This document shows, piece after piece, positions 10,727 through 17,788 of a stretch of DNA of 64,000 nucleotides. The stretch is taken from the NCBI RefSeq assembly GCF_023559245.1, contig NZ_CP097462.1:2724001-2788000 (forward strand), in the 5' to 3' direction. The position numbers and the translations under genes are program-made. The notes under the pieces were generated by a model. The model did not search any database, was not told the origin of the DNA, and worked only from the letters and a program-made list of their open reading frames with translations. The stretch comes from Sphingomonas sp. KRR8. GTDB lineage: Bacteria > Pseudomonadota > Alphaproteobacteria > Sphingomonadales > Sphingomonadaceae. Numbering within the stretch: the first letter of the stretch is position 1; each line of letters starts with the position of its first letter.

Positions 10727-11149
10727 TCAGGCCACGTCCGTTCCGTCCAGCCGCGCGTCGAAACGCTGCTGGGCGGCGCGGATGCAGCCGATGTGGGCCA
10801 TCGCCCAGCGGCCGAGTGCCTCCACCGGCTCCTTCAGCGATTCGCCAAGCTCGGTCAGCGCATAGGTGACGCGCGGCGGCACGCTGGGCTCGACCGTGCG
10901 GCTGACGAGGCCATCGCGCTCGAGTCCCCGCAACGTAAGGGTGAGCATGCGCTGGCTGATCCCGTCGATCTGACGTTTGAGTTCGTTGAACCGTCGCGGC
11001 CCTTCGCCCAGGATCATCACGATCAGAACTGACCACTTGTCGCCGACCCGGTTCAATACCGGCGAGACATTGCGGCAGCCGGTCGTCTCCAGGCGCAACT
11101 CCACCTCCGGCGTGTCATGAAGGACTTGCTGATGGGCGGTTACAGGCAT
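10727..11149 (-). CDS. HxlR-family transcriptional regulator with N-terminal cysteine
   Basis: A 140-residue winged-helix regulator. GDKWSVLIVMIL and RFNELKRQIDGISQRMLTLTL followed by LERDGLVSR are the hallmark HxlR (DUF24) DNA-binding segment. Cysteine 25 sits about eleven residues before that domain, close to the position of the redox-active cysteine of Bacillus YodB-type regulators, and another cysteine lies in HIGCIRAAQ. The gene is divergent from an azoreductase gene with an inverted repeat between them, so it probably represses both. The ATG at 11149 is preferred over a TTG at 11188. Confidence 0.88.
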   Translation of the reverse strand: MPVTAHQQVLHDTPEVELRLETTGCRNVSPVLNRVGDKWSVLIVMILGEGPRRFNELKRQIDGISQRMLTLTLRGLERDGLVSRTVEPSVPPRVTYALTELGESLKEPVEALGRWAMAHIGCIRAAQQRFDARLDGTDVA

Positions 11150-11195
11150 GTGCCCCGATACCTTTCCTGTGCCTACTTGAAGGCGCAATTCGTAT

Positions 11196-11238
11196 GGTTA
11201 CCTTTAGTGCCCAGGTAATGTTTCATTACCAGATAACC
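11196..11238. promoter_or_regulatory. nested inverted repeats, probable HxlR operator
   Basis: A perfect inverted repeat GGTAATG-TTT-CATTACC occupies 11214-11230. It is flanked by a second, imperfect pair: GGTTACC at 11196-11202 and GATAACC at 11232-11238 (six of seven pair). The element lies between the divergent HxlR regulator and azoreductase starts and ends 13 bases before the azoreductase ATG, where a bound repressor would block transcription. Confidence 0.65.
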
Positions 11239-11251
11239 AAGGGTGACCATC

Positions 11252-11809
11252 ATGAGCCGCATTCTTCGCGTCGATAGTAGCATCACTGGCGAGCATAGCG
11301 TGAGCCGGCAACTCACCGCTCATATCCTCAAGCAGCTGACCGCCGCCGAACCTGGCGCCGAAGTGGTGGAGCGCGACCTTACGGCCGATCCGCTTCCGCA
11401 CCTGACCCTCGAACATCTCGGGCCCAATGCCGAGCTGGACGCCTTCATGGCGGCGGACACGGTGGTGATCGGCGCGCCCATGTACAATTTCACGGTGCCG
11501 ACCCAGCTCAAGGCTTGGCTCGACCGCATCGTCGCGAACGGCACCACCTTCCGTTACACCGCCGAAGGTACGCCTGAAGGCCTGGCCGGGGGCAGGCGCG
11601 TGATCGTCGCGCTCAGCCGGGGCGGGTTCTACGGCGCCGAGCAAGGTAATGCCGAGTTTGAGCATCTGGAAACCTATCTCCGGGCGATCTTCGCCTTTGT
11701 CGGAATCACGCCGGAGTTCGTTCGCGCCGACGGGCTCAACCTCGGAGCCGAGGCGAAGAGCCGGGGCGTCGAGGCGGCGCTGGGAGAGGTTGAGCGGCTG
11801 GCTGCCTGA
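11252..11809 (+). CDS. azoR: FMN-dependent NADH-azoreductase
   Basis: A 185-residue flavodoxin-like protein. It has SSITGEHSVSRQLT for FMN phosphate binding near the N-terminus, APMYNFTVPTQLKAWLDRI near residue 75 and TFRYTAEGTPEGL near residue 105, all typical of AzoR. The family reduces quinones and azo compounds with two electrons, protecting against electrophile stress. The ATG at 11252 follows AAGGG; a GTG nine bases upstream is less likely. It is divergent from an HxlR regulator and followed by a hairpin. Confidence 0.92.
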   Translation: MSRILRVDSSITGEHSVSRQLTAHILKQLTAAEPGAEVVERDLTADPLPHLTLEHLGPNAELDAFMAADTVVIGAPMYNFTVPTQLKAWLDRIVANGTTFRYTAEGTPEGLAGGRRVIVALSRGGFYGAEQGNAEFEHLETYLRAIFAFVGITPEFVRADGLNLGAEAKSRGVEAALGEVERLAA

Positions 11810-11839
11810 GCCGGACCCCATGCGCTGACGCGCTCCAGA

Positions 11840-11882
11840 GGTGACCGCCTGCCAGCCCACCGGTGCGGGCTGGTCACCTTTG
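11840..11882 (+). terminator. hairpin after azoreductase gene
   Basis: A long stem: GGTGA pairs with TCACC and, inside it, CCAGCCC pairs with GGGCTGG around an eight-base loop, followed by TTT. It starts 30 bases after the azoR stop. The T run is short, so termination may be partial. Confidence 0.5.
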
Positions 11883-11951
11883 GCGCGCTTCCTTGCCTCT
11901 AGGTAGATGCGCGGATGGCGGGCAGCGCCTGCCACGACTAATTCGACCGGC

Positions 11952-12149
11952 ATGAGCATGGAGGAGAAGATTGCCGCGTTGCGGGCCAAGGCAGCACGTT
12001 GCCGCCGGTTGCTGGGCGGCGTGCTGGACACCCAGGCAGGAGTGGCGCTGCAGCAGCTTGCCGCCACTTATGACGCGCATGCCGACGAACTCGAACAGCA
12101 GGCGTCACGCAAGCAGCCCCAGCGCTTCACCCGCACGGCGGCCGATTAG
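11952..12149 (+). CDS. small hypothetical protein, 65 aa, CRRL family
   Basis: A 65-residue, basic, helical protein with EEKIAALRAKAARCRRL at the N-terminus and a heptad-like QLAATYDAHADELEQQ segment suggesting a short coiled coil. The start MSMEEK is chosen because alignment with the paralogue at 12729-12923 begins there. The two share an ALRxKAxxCRRL core, then a D-Q and LA-YD-A-E pattern. It is the first of four small genes between azoR and the bkd operon. Function unknown. Confidence 0.6.
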   Translation: MSMEEKIAALRAKAARCRRLLGGVLDTQAGVALQQLAATYDAHADELEQQASRKQPQRFTRTAAD

Positions 12150-12158
12150 ACGCCAGCC

Positions 12159-12183
12159 GGCACCACTTACCGGCTTGGTCGTT
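12159..12183 (+). promoter_or_regulatory. EcfG-like general stress promoter
   Basis: GGCAC, 16 bases, CGTT: one mismatch from the EcfG consensus GGAAC-N16-CGTT. It ends 22 bases before the ATG of the DUF6582-like gene at 12206. Confidence 0.4.
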
Positions 12184-12205
12184 TGGGCAGGTGAGGAGAG
12201 ATGCT

Positions 12206-12451
12206 ATGGCTGAGCTGAGTGCCGGCGAGCGCGACCATCTGGATGCAACCGAGTTCGCCTTTCCCAAGGAGCGCAAGGAGCCGCTGGAAAATGCAGCGCA
12301 CGTCCGCAACGCGGTGGCGCGCTTCCGGCAGGTGAAGGACGTCACCGACGCGGAGCGCGACGCCGCCTGGCACCGGATCGAGCGGGCGGCAAAGAAGTTC
12401 GGCGTGGAACTCCAGGAAAAGAGCTGGCGCGAGCTCAAGGCAAGCAATTAG
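12206..12451 (+). CDS. DUF6582-like small protein
   Basis: An 81-residue hydrophilic protein with FAFPKERKEPLENAAHVRNAVARF followed by a lysine/tryptophan-rich helix ending KSWRELKASN (the first part exceeds what is quoted elsewhere: key residues are F17, P19, R22, P25 and H31). This layout, FALPxxRKxPxxDxxHxRNAxAR, is that of the DUF6582 small proteins common in sphingomonads. The ATG at 12206 is preceded by GAGGAGAG. An EcfG-like promoter upstream suggests a stress role, which is inference. Confidence 0.7.
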   Translation: MAELSAGERDHLDATEFAFPKERKEPLENAAHVRNAVARFRQVKDVTDAERDAAWHRIERAAKKFGVELQEKSWRELKASN

Positions 12452-12487
12452 GCGTCGGACGGTGGCGGTGAGTGCAAGCGGGCAGCA

Positions 12488-12512
12488 GGAACCGCCCGAC
12501 GCTCTCTCGGTT
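12488..12512 (+). promoter_or_regulatory. EcfG-like general stress promoter
   Basis: GGAAC, 16 bases, GGTT, the same form as the element at 10022. It ends only 8 bases before the ATG at 12521, so the transcript would be leaderless or nearly so, or the true start is further in. Confidence 0.4.
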
Positions 12513-12520
12513 GGCACTGC

Positions 12521-12724
12521 ATGAGAAAGAAAAAGACCGAGACCTACGCCAAGGCCAGCGAGGTGATCGCCGAGGACGGACGCGTGCTCGTCGACGGACC
12601 GGATTCGGTCGATGTGGCGCTGACGCCCGACGCGGCGATCGAATCAGGCGAGCGGCTGATCGAGGAGGGGCTGCGCGCAACCGGGCAGCAACGCGAGAAG
12701 AAGATCGACCACCGGCCGAAGTAG
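12521..12724 (+). CDS. small hypothetical protein, 67 aa
   Basis: A 67-residue, highly charged protein starting MRKKKTETYAKASEVIAEDG and ending in a basic tail. No signal peptide or membrane segment. There is no clear ribosome binding site before the ATG; an EcfG-like promoter lies immediately upstream. It lies convergent with the small gene ending at 12729. Composition resembles small stress-induced proteins, but I do not recognise the family. Confidence 0.5.
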   Translation: MRKKKTETYAKASEVIAEDGRVLVDGPDSVDVALTPDAAIESGERLIEEGLRATGQQREKKIDHRPK

Positions 12725-12728
12725 ACCC

Positions 12729-12923
12729 TTATTCCGCCATCCGCGGCATGATCTGCTCGATGTGAGCGGCGCCTGCCGACTGAGCCTCCTCGGCCTGTCG
12801 GTCATAAGCCTCAGCGAGCCGCAGCAGCGCGGCTATGGTCTGATCGTCCGCCATACCGTTGGCCAAACGACGGCACTTGGCCGCCTTGTCACGAAGAGCG
12901 GTCGCTTTGATCTCCTCCGGCAT
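12729..12923 (-). CDS. small hypothetical protein, 64 aa, CRRL family paralogue
   Basis: A 64-residue protein starting MPEEIKATALRDKAAKCRRL, clearly related to the product of 11952-12149: both have ALRxKAxxCRRL, a D-x-Q turn and an LAxxYDxxAEE helix. It is on the opposite strand to its paralogue and convergent with the 67-aa gene. The ATG at 12923 is chosen by that alignment. Function unknown. Confidence 0.6.
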   Translation of the reverse strand: MPEEIKATALRDKAAKCRRLANGMADDQTIAALLRLAEAYDRQAEEAQSAGAAHIEQIMPRMAE

Positions 12924-12985
12924 GGCAAGCCGGTAGCGCCATGGACTTGTGTCGACAAGCCGACTTTCTGACTTTTCTTCTATTG

Positions 12986-14272
12986 TCAGGCAAGCAGGCG
13001 AAGCGGGTTCTCGATCAAAGGCCTGAGCGCCTGCAGGAAGCTTGCCGCATCCCACCCATCGACCACGCGATGGTCGCATGAAAGGGACAGGTTCATCCGC
13101 TTGCGGATCTCCAGCTCGCCGTTCAGCGGCACGACCTTTTCCTCAATCTTGTTGACCGCGATGGTCGCGACCTGCGGCGGTGAGATGACGGGGGTGGAGG
13201 CGATTCCGCCCATCGGCCCGAGCGACGAGATGGTGAAGGTCGGTCCGCTCAACTCCTCCCGCGTGGCCTTGCCCGTCTTGGCGGCATCCGACAGGCGCGC
13301 GATCTCCGCGGCGAGTTGCCAGATCGACAGGCGCTCCGCGTTGCGGATCACCGGCACCATCAGGCCGCCAGGGGTCTGCGCCGCCATGCCCATGTGCACC
13401 GCTCCATGCCGGGTCACCACGTTCGCCGCATCATCGTAGGTGGCGTTGATCATCGGATAGTCCGCGAAAGCGCGGGTCAGCGCGGTGATCAGGAACGGAA
13501 GGATCGTCAGCTTCGGGTTCGAGCCGCGGTCCCGGTTCATCATCGCGCGCGCGTCCTCAAGCGCGGTGACGTCGAACTCGTCGACCAGCGCAAAGTGCGG
13601 AATCCGGCGCTTCGCCTCCTGCATATTCTCCGCGATCTTGCGGCGCAGGCCGACGACCTTGATCTGCTCGTCGGCGCGAGGGGCGCCCGACCCGCGGGTC
13701 GAAACGCTGCCACCATTGTAGAGCAGGTAGGCGTCGAGGTCGGCGTGACGAATACGCCCGTCGACGCTCTTCACCTGCGCAAGGTCGATGCCGAGATCGC
13801 GGGCGCGCTGGCGCACGGCCGGCGTGGTGAGGATTTGCGGCTTGTGTTCGGCCGATGGCGGCGCGGCGGGCGCTTCCGGTTCAGCCTGGGCCGCCACCGC
13901 CGCTTGAGGCGCGGTCGGCGGTTCGGCGACTTCCAGGGTGGGGTTGGCTGCTTCCTGAGCAGGCGTCGGGACCTCCGCGCCATCGGCCAGCGGGACTTCT
14001 TCCGCCGCGGCAGTGGGAGCGGCGGCAGCGCCCTCCGTCTCGATGGTCACCAGCACCGAGCCGATCGCGACCTGATCGCCGACCTCTCCGGCAAGCGCGG
14101 TGACGGTGCCGGCCACCGGCGACTCCATCTCCACGGTCGCCTTGTCGGTCATCATGTCGGCGAGTTGCTGGTCTTCCTCGACCCGGTCACCGACTTTGAC
14201 GTGCCAGGCGACGATCTCGGCCTCGGCAATGCCTTCGCCGATGTCGGGGAGCTTGAACTGGTAAGTCGCCAT
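12986..14272 (-). CDS. bkdB: branched-chain 2-oxoacid dehydrogenase E2 (dihydrolipoyl acyltransferase)
   Basis: A 428-residue three-part protein: a lipoyl domain with the modified lysine in TDKATVEME (K44), an Ala/Pro/Glu linker (about 85-145), a peripheral subunit-binding domain beginning LTTPAVRQRARDLGID, and a C-terminal acyltransferase domain with the catalytic SLSCDHRVVDG near residue 400. It transfers the acyl group to CoA within the branched-chain 2-oxoacid dehydrogenase complex. Its start overlaps the stop of the E1beta gene (TGATG). A dihydrolipoyl dehydrogenase (E3) gene is not in the window. Confidence 0.92.
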   Translation of the reverse strand: MATYQFKLPDIGEGIAEAEIVAWHVKVGDRVEEDQQLADMMTDKATVEMESPVAGTVTALAGEVGDQVAIGSVLVTIETEGAAAAPTAAAEEVPLADGAEVPTPAQEAANPTLEVAEPPTAPQAAVAAQAEPEAPAAPPSAEHKPQILTTPAVRQRARDLGIDLAQVKSVDGRIRHADLDAYLLYNGGSVSTRGSGAPRADEQIKVVGLRRKIAENMQEAKRRIPHFALVDEFDVTALEDARAMMNRDRGSNPKLTILPFLITALTRAFADYPMINATYDDAANVVTRHGAVHMGMAAQTPGGLMVPVIRNAERLSIWQLAAEIARLSDAAKTGKATREELSGPTFTISSLGPMGGIASTPVISPPQVATIAVNKIEEKVVPLNGELEIRKRMNLSLSCDHRVVDGWDAASFLQALRPLIENPLRLLA

Positions 14273-15285
14273 CAGTCAGCCATCACTTTTTCTAGGGCAA
14301 GTTTCATGCGCTTGGGCCCCGGGAAATAGGCCCACTCGTAAGCGTGCGGGTAGGGCGTGTCCCACCCCGCGACCCGCTCGACGGGCGCTTCGAGATGGTA
14401 GAAGCAGCGCTCCTGCACCAGCGCGGCGAGTTCCGCGCCGAAACCGCTGGTGCGGGTCGCTTCCTGGACCACCAGGCAACGGCCGGTTTTCTTCACGCTC
14501 GCCTCGATCGCCGCGATGTCGAGCGGCACGAGCGTGCGCAGGTCGATGACTTCGGCGTCGACGCCATTCTCCTCGGCGGCGGCAACCGCGACATGGACCA
14601 TCGTGCCGTAGGTGAGGACGGTCAGCTCCGCGCCTTCGCGGGCGACGCGCGCCTTGGCCAGCGGTACGGTATAATAGTCGTCCGGTACCTGCGCTTCCGG
14701 GCGCTTGGCCCAGGGCGTGACTGGGCGATCATGATGGCCGTCGAATGGGCCGTTGTAGATTCGCTTGGGCTCGAAGAAGAGCACCGGATCGGGATCCTCG
14801 ATCGCGGCGATCAGCAGGCCCTTGGCGTCGTACGGCGTCGAGGGGATGACGACCTTCAGCCCCGCGACATGCGTGAACAGCGCTTCGGGGCTCTGGCTGT
14901 GGGTCTGGCCGCCGAAGATGCCCCCGCCATAGGGCGAGCGGATGACCATCGGCATCGTCCACTCGCCGGCCGTGCGATAGCGCATGCGGGCGACTTCGCT
15001 GACGATCTGGTCATAGCCGGGGTAGATATAGTCCGCGAACTGGATCTCGATCAGCGGCTTCAAGCCATAGGCCGCCATGCCGACGGCCGTGCCGACGATC
15101 CCGCCTTCGCTGATCGGCGCGTCGAAGCAGCGCTGCTTGCCGAACTCCTTCTGAAGCCCGGCAGTGGCGCGGAATACGCCACCGAAGTAGCCGACGTCCT
15201 CGCCGAAGACGACGACATCGGGGTCGCGCGCCATCATCACGCGATGGGCCGAGTTGATGGCCTCGATCATGTTCATCGTGGCCAT
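14272..15285 (-). CDS. bkdA2: branched-chain 2-oxoacid dehydrogenase E1 beta subunit
   Basis: A 337-residue transketolase pyrimidine-binding subunit: MNMIEAINSAHRVMMARDPDVVVFGEDVG at its start shows the GEDVG signature, followed by GIVGTAVGMAAYGLKPLIE and, in the C-terminal domain, EVIDLRTLVPLD. With E1alpha it decarboxylates the 2-oxoacids of valine, leucine and isoleucine. It begins 1 nt after the E1alpha stop, and its stop overlaps the E2 start, so the three genes are translationally coupled. Confidence 0.92.
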   Translation of the reverse strand: MATMNMIEAINSAHRVMMARDPDVVVFGEDVGYFGGVFRATAGLQKEFGKQRCFDAPISEGGIVGTAVGMAAYGLKPLIEIQFADYIYPGYDQIVSEVARMRYRTAGEWTMPMVIRSPYGGGIFGGQTHSQSPEALFTHVAGLKVVIPSTPYDAKGLLIAAIEDPDPVLFFEPKRIYNGPFDGHHDRPVTPWAKRPEAQVPDDYYTVPLAKARVAREGAELTVLTYGTMVHVAVAAAEENGVDAEVIDLRTLVPLDIAAIEASVKKTGRCLVVQEATRTSGFGAELAALVQERCFYHLEAPVERVAGWDTPYPHAYEWAYFPGPKRMKLALEKVMAD

Positions 15286-15286
15286 A

Positions 15287-16555
15287 TCAGAGCCCTGCTT
15301 CCTTGAGGCACTGGTCGCGCTGCTCGGCGACGTGCCAGGGCACTTCCGCGAAGACGTCGTCGAACATGCTGGCGATGTTCTCGCGGCCCTGTTCGGGCAA
15401 GATGCCGAGTTTCTCGGCTTCCTTCTGGGCAGCGCGGACTTCCGCGTCGGCGGCCTTCACCAGTTCCGAATGACGGTGCTCGTCCCACTCGCCGGCGCCG
15501 ATGAGATGTTGCTTCAGCCGCTCGATCGGGTCGCCCAACGGCCATTGCTGGGCTTCGCCTGCCGGGCGGTAGCCCGTGGGGTCGTCGGAAGTGCTGTGCC
15601 CTTCCGCGCGATAGGTGAAGTATTCGATCAGGGTCGGTCCGTGGTTGCCGCGCGCACGCTCTGCCGCCCAGCGGGTCGCGGCATAGACGGCAAGCGCGTC
15701 ATTGCCATCGACCCGGAGGCCCGCGATGCCATAGCCGACCGCGCGATTGGCGAAGGTCGCCTTCTCCGCGCCGGCGATGCCGCTGAAGCTGGAGATCGCC
15801 CACTGGTTGTTGACCACCGCCAGGATCACGGGCGCGGTATAGACAGCGGCGAAGGTCAGCGCGGAGTGGAAATCGCCTTCGGCCGTGGCGCCGTCGCCGA
15901 TCCAGCCCATGGCAATGCGGCTGTCGCCCTTGATCGCGCTGGCCATCGCCCAGCCGACGGCCTGCGGATATTGAGTGCCCAGGTTCCCGCTGATCGAGAA
16001 GAAACCGTGCGGCTTGTCCGAATACATGATCGGCAGCTGGCGACCGTGCAGCTTGTCCCCGCGGTTAGAATAGATCTGGCACATCATGTCGACCAGCGGG
16101 TAGCCGCGGGCCACCAACAGGCCCTGCTGGCGGTACGTCGGGAAGTTCATGTCGTCGCGGTCGAGCGCGGCAGCGGCGGCGACCGCAATCGCCTCTTCCC
16201 CGGTGCATTTCATGTAGAAGCTGGTCTTGCCCTGCCGCTGGGCGCGATACATCCGGTCGTCGAATACCCGAACCGTGACCATGTCGCGCAGCATCTTGCG
16301 CATGGTCTCGGGATCGAGCCTCGGGTCCCAGGGACCGGTCGGGCGGCCTTCATCGTCCAGCACCCTGACCAGCGTGTCGGTCAGCGGGAAGGTCTCCCGC
16401 GCCGGAGCGCCGGTGTCCGGCCGCGGCGCGGCACCCGCTGGCGGCACCACCACCTTGGAAAAATCGGGCGTATCACCGGGCCGGTAATCCGGCTCGGGCA
16501 CATGCAGCGACAGCGCCGGCGCGTTGCGGCGGTCTGTGGGGTCGACCTCACTCAT
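15287..16555 (-). CDS. bkdA1: branched-chain 2-oxoacid dehydrogenase E1 alpha subunit
   Basis: A 422-residue thiamine diphosphate-binding subunit. It has YRQQGLLVARGYPLVDM, the GNLGTQYPQAVGWAMAS segment and GWIGDGATAEGDFHSALTFA with the GDG...N thiamine motif (N further on in VVNNQWAIS), and TYRAEGHSTSDDPTGYR near the phosphorylation-loop region. This pattern is specific to branched-chain rather than pyruvate dehydrogenase E1alpha. It is the first gene of the bkd operon. Confidence 0.93.
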   Translation of the reverse strand: MSEVDPTDRRNAPALSLHVPEPDYRPGDTPDFSKVVVPPAGAAPRPDTGAPARETFPLTDTLVRVLDDEGRPTGPWDPRLDPETMRKMLRDMVTVRVFDDRMYRAQRQGKTSFYMKCTGEEAIAVAAAAALDRDDMNFPTYRQQGLLVARGYPLVDMMCQIYSNRGDKLHGRQLPIMYSDKPHGFFSISGNLGTQYPQAVGWAMASAIKGDSRIAMGWIGDGATAEGDFHSALTFAAVYTAPVILAVVNNQWAISSFSGIAGAEKATFANRAVGYGIAGLRVDGNDALAVYAATRWAAERARGNHGPTLIEYFTYRAEGHSTSDDPTGYRPAGEAQQWPLGDPIERLKQHLIGAGEWDEHRHSELVKAADAEVRAAQKEAEKLGILPEQGRENIASMFDDVFAEVPWHVAEQRDQCLKEAGL

Positions 16556-16614
16556 CGCCGCCGCGCTTAAAGCGGAGTCGGGCGGGCGGCAACCGCGCGT
16601 GGTCGAGCGGTTGA

Positions 16615-16633
16615 CCCGTCCCGCCGGGACGGG
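16615..16633. repeat. perfect hairpin between divergent genes
   Basis: CCCGTCCC-GCC-GGGACGGG, an 8-bp perfect inverted repeat 13 bases before the DUF3297 ATG and about 60 bases before bkdA1. It could be an operator or an RNA hairpin at the 5' end of the DUF3297 transcript. Confidence 0.4.
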
Positions 16634-16646
16634 CTAGCGGCAGGGC

Positions 16647-16946
16647 ATGTCAGACACCCCGCCCGACCGCCTCAGCCTCGACCCCAGCAGCCCGCATTTC
16701 AACGCGGAGCTCCTCCAGCGAGGGGTGGGCATACGCTTCAACGGCAACGAGAAGACCAACGTCGAGGAATATTCGGTCAGCGAGGGCTGGATCAAGGTCG
16801 CCGCGGGCAAGAGCCGGGACCGGTTCGGCAACCCGATGACCATGAAGCTCAAGGGCACGGTCGAGCCCTACTTCCAGAATGCCGAGGCCGGCGCCGACAC
16901 GCAGGCCGGTGACGACGGCGCCACGGACCAGTCCGACGAAGCCTAA
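16647..16946 (+). CDS. DUF3297 family protein
   Basis: A 99-residue protein with PPDRLSLDPSSPHFN, RGVGIRFNGNEKTNVEEY and GWIKVAAGKSRDRFGNPM, matching the small DUF3297 family from proteobacteria. It has an acidic tail. No signal peptide. It is divergent from the bkd operon. The family function is not known to me. Confidence 0.85.
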   Translation: MSDTPPDRLSLDPSSPHFNAELLQRGVGIRFNGNEKTNVEEYSVSEGWIKVAAGKSRDRFGNPMTMKLKGTVEPYFQNAEAGADTQAGDDGATDQSDEA

Positions 16947-16970
16947 GGTTTCGCCGGCCCGATCTCACAT

Positions 16971-17222
16971 CTACAGGCTGTGCGTACGCGTGGTGGGTGA
17001 CGCCGGCGTCGCCGAGCGCGGGTAGGTCGGGGTCGACTTGCGCTCACGGTTCCAGTCGTAGAGCTTCTTCGCACCATAACCGAGCGCGAGCAGAGTGCCG
17101 AAGGGCCCGAGGCCCCGTGCCGCCATGCGGGCGCCGGCCGCACCGAGGATCGCTCCCTTCACGCCGTCGTGGCGTCCCGCGACACGGTTGCCGATAAAGG
17201 CACCAGCCAATTTGCCGAGCAT
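16971..17222 (-). CDS. small glycine-rich membrane-associated protein
   Basis: An 83-residue protein whose first two-thirds has a glycine-zipper-like pattern (GKLAGAFIG, GAILGAAGARMAARGLG, GTLLALGYGAKK), then a polar tail ending PTTRTHSL. It could form one or two short membrane-inserting helices. The start codon ATG at 17222 has only a modest upstream GGGAGA. It lies next to the sigma-54-like promoter of the PspC locus, but on the other strand. Function unknown. Confidence 0.55.
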   Translation of the reverse strand: MLGKLAGAFIGNRVAGRHDGVKGAILGAAGARMAARGLGPFGTLLALGYGAKKLYDWNRERKSTPTYPRSATPASPTTRTHSL

Positions 17223-17347
17223 CGATCTTCTCCCAAAAAAATCCTGTCTGCTTCACAAAGCGCACTGTCTGGCTTGGCGGTTCCTTGGCGCGGATTGGCG
17301 AAACATCCCAAGTCGCATGGTGGAAAGTCCCAATCCCGCCCCACCAA

Positions 17348-17365
17348 GCTGAACGATCGTTCAGC
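17348..17365. promoter_or_regulatory. 18-bp perfect palindrome upstream of sigma-54 promoter
   Basis: GCTGAACGATCGTTCAGC is a perfect palindrome lying about 20 bases upstream of the -24 element. It looks like a dimeric repressor or activator site; a TetR-type operator is one possibility. No regulator gene is adjacent. Confidence 0.5.
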
Positions 17366-17384
17366 AAATGGCGGAAATCTGCGT

Positions 17385-17402
17385 TTGGCACGGGTCTTGT
17401 AT
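17385..17402 (+). promoter_or_regulatory. sigma-54-like -24/-12 promoter for the PspC locus
   Basis: TTGGCACGGGTCTTGTAT matches the sigma-54 consensus TGGCACG-N4-TTGCW with GG and the -12 G at the right spacing and one mismatch (T for C). The predicted transcript would begin near 17412, leaving a 46-nt leader before the GTG at 17458. TCCCAA motifs at 17306-17313 and 17328-17334 lie where an enhancer-binding activator would act. Confidence 0.6.
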
Positions 17403-17457
17403 TGTTATTGGCATGCCTCGCCGGGCGATCCGGCGGACACGACAGGGAGTGAAGACC

Positions 17458-17589
17458 GTGACCATCAAGACTTCGTTTTTCGCCGCCATTGCCGCCCTCA
17501 TGGTGAGCAGCATCACCGTCGGCGCCGCGATTGCCCCCGCCCAAGCCCAGGCCGTCAGCCTGCCGGTGCGGACCCTCGTCAATGCTTGA
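17458..17589 (+). CDS. small secreted protein, 43 aa
   Basis: A 43-residue product from a GTG start with GGGAG eight bases upstream. It is mostly a signal peptide: TIKTS, then FFAAIAALMVSSITVGAAIA, then a probable cleavage after AQA, leaving a mature peptide of about a dozen residues. It is the first gene behind the sigma-54-like promoter and is followed, with an 8-nt overlap, by another small gene. Function unknown; could be a stress-signalling peptide or merely a short exported product. Confidence 0.45.
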   Translation: MTIKTSFFAAIAALMVSSITVGAAIAPAQAQAVSLPVRTLVNA

Positions 17590-17764
17590 GGCCGGCGTGA
17601 CCGCGCTGGAGCCCCGCCGGGGCAGGCTCGAATGGATCGGGCCGATCCCGGTCGAGGCTTCGCAAGAAGGTCTCGCGCTCGGGCCAGTAGGCCGGGCACT
17701 CGACTTTCTCGACATCGTGGCCGCGAGTGCGCTTTCCGCACTCTTCGCTGCCATCAAACGCTGA
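17582..17764 (+). CDS. small hypothetical protein, 60 aa
   Basis: A 60-residue product whose ATG at 17582 overlaps the end of the secreted-peptide gene by 8 nt. The C-terminal third, ALDFLDIVAASALSALFAAIKR, is an amphipathic or membrane-embedded helix. It lies 24 nt before the PspC gene and is probably cotranscribed. I do not recognise a family. Confidence 0.45.
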   Translation: MLEAGVTALEPRRGRLEWIGPIPVEASQEGLALGPVGRALDFLDIVAASALSALFAAIKR

Positions 17765-17788
17765 ACCTTCTTCAAGGATCTGACCGCC

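Noticed and set aside
17223-17290. EcfG-like promoter for the glycine-rich gene at 16971-17222
   Set aside because: GGAAC is present on the minus strand, but the partner 17 bases on is CGCT rather than CGTT, too weak to list.
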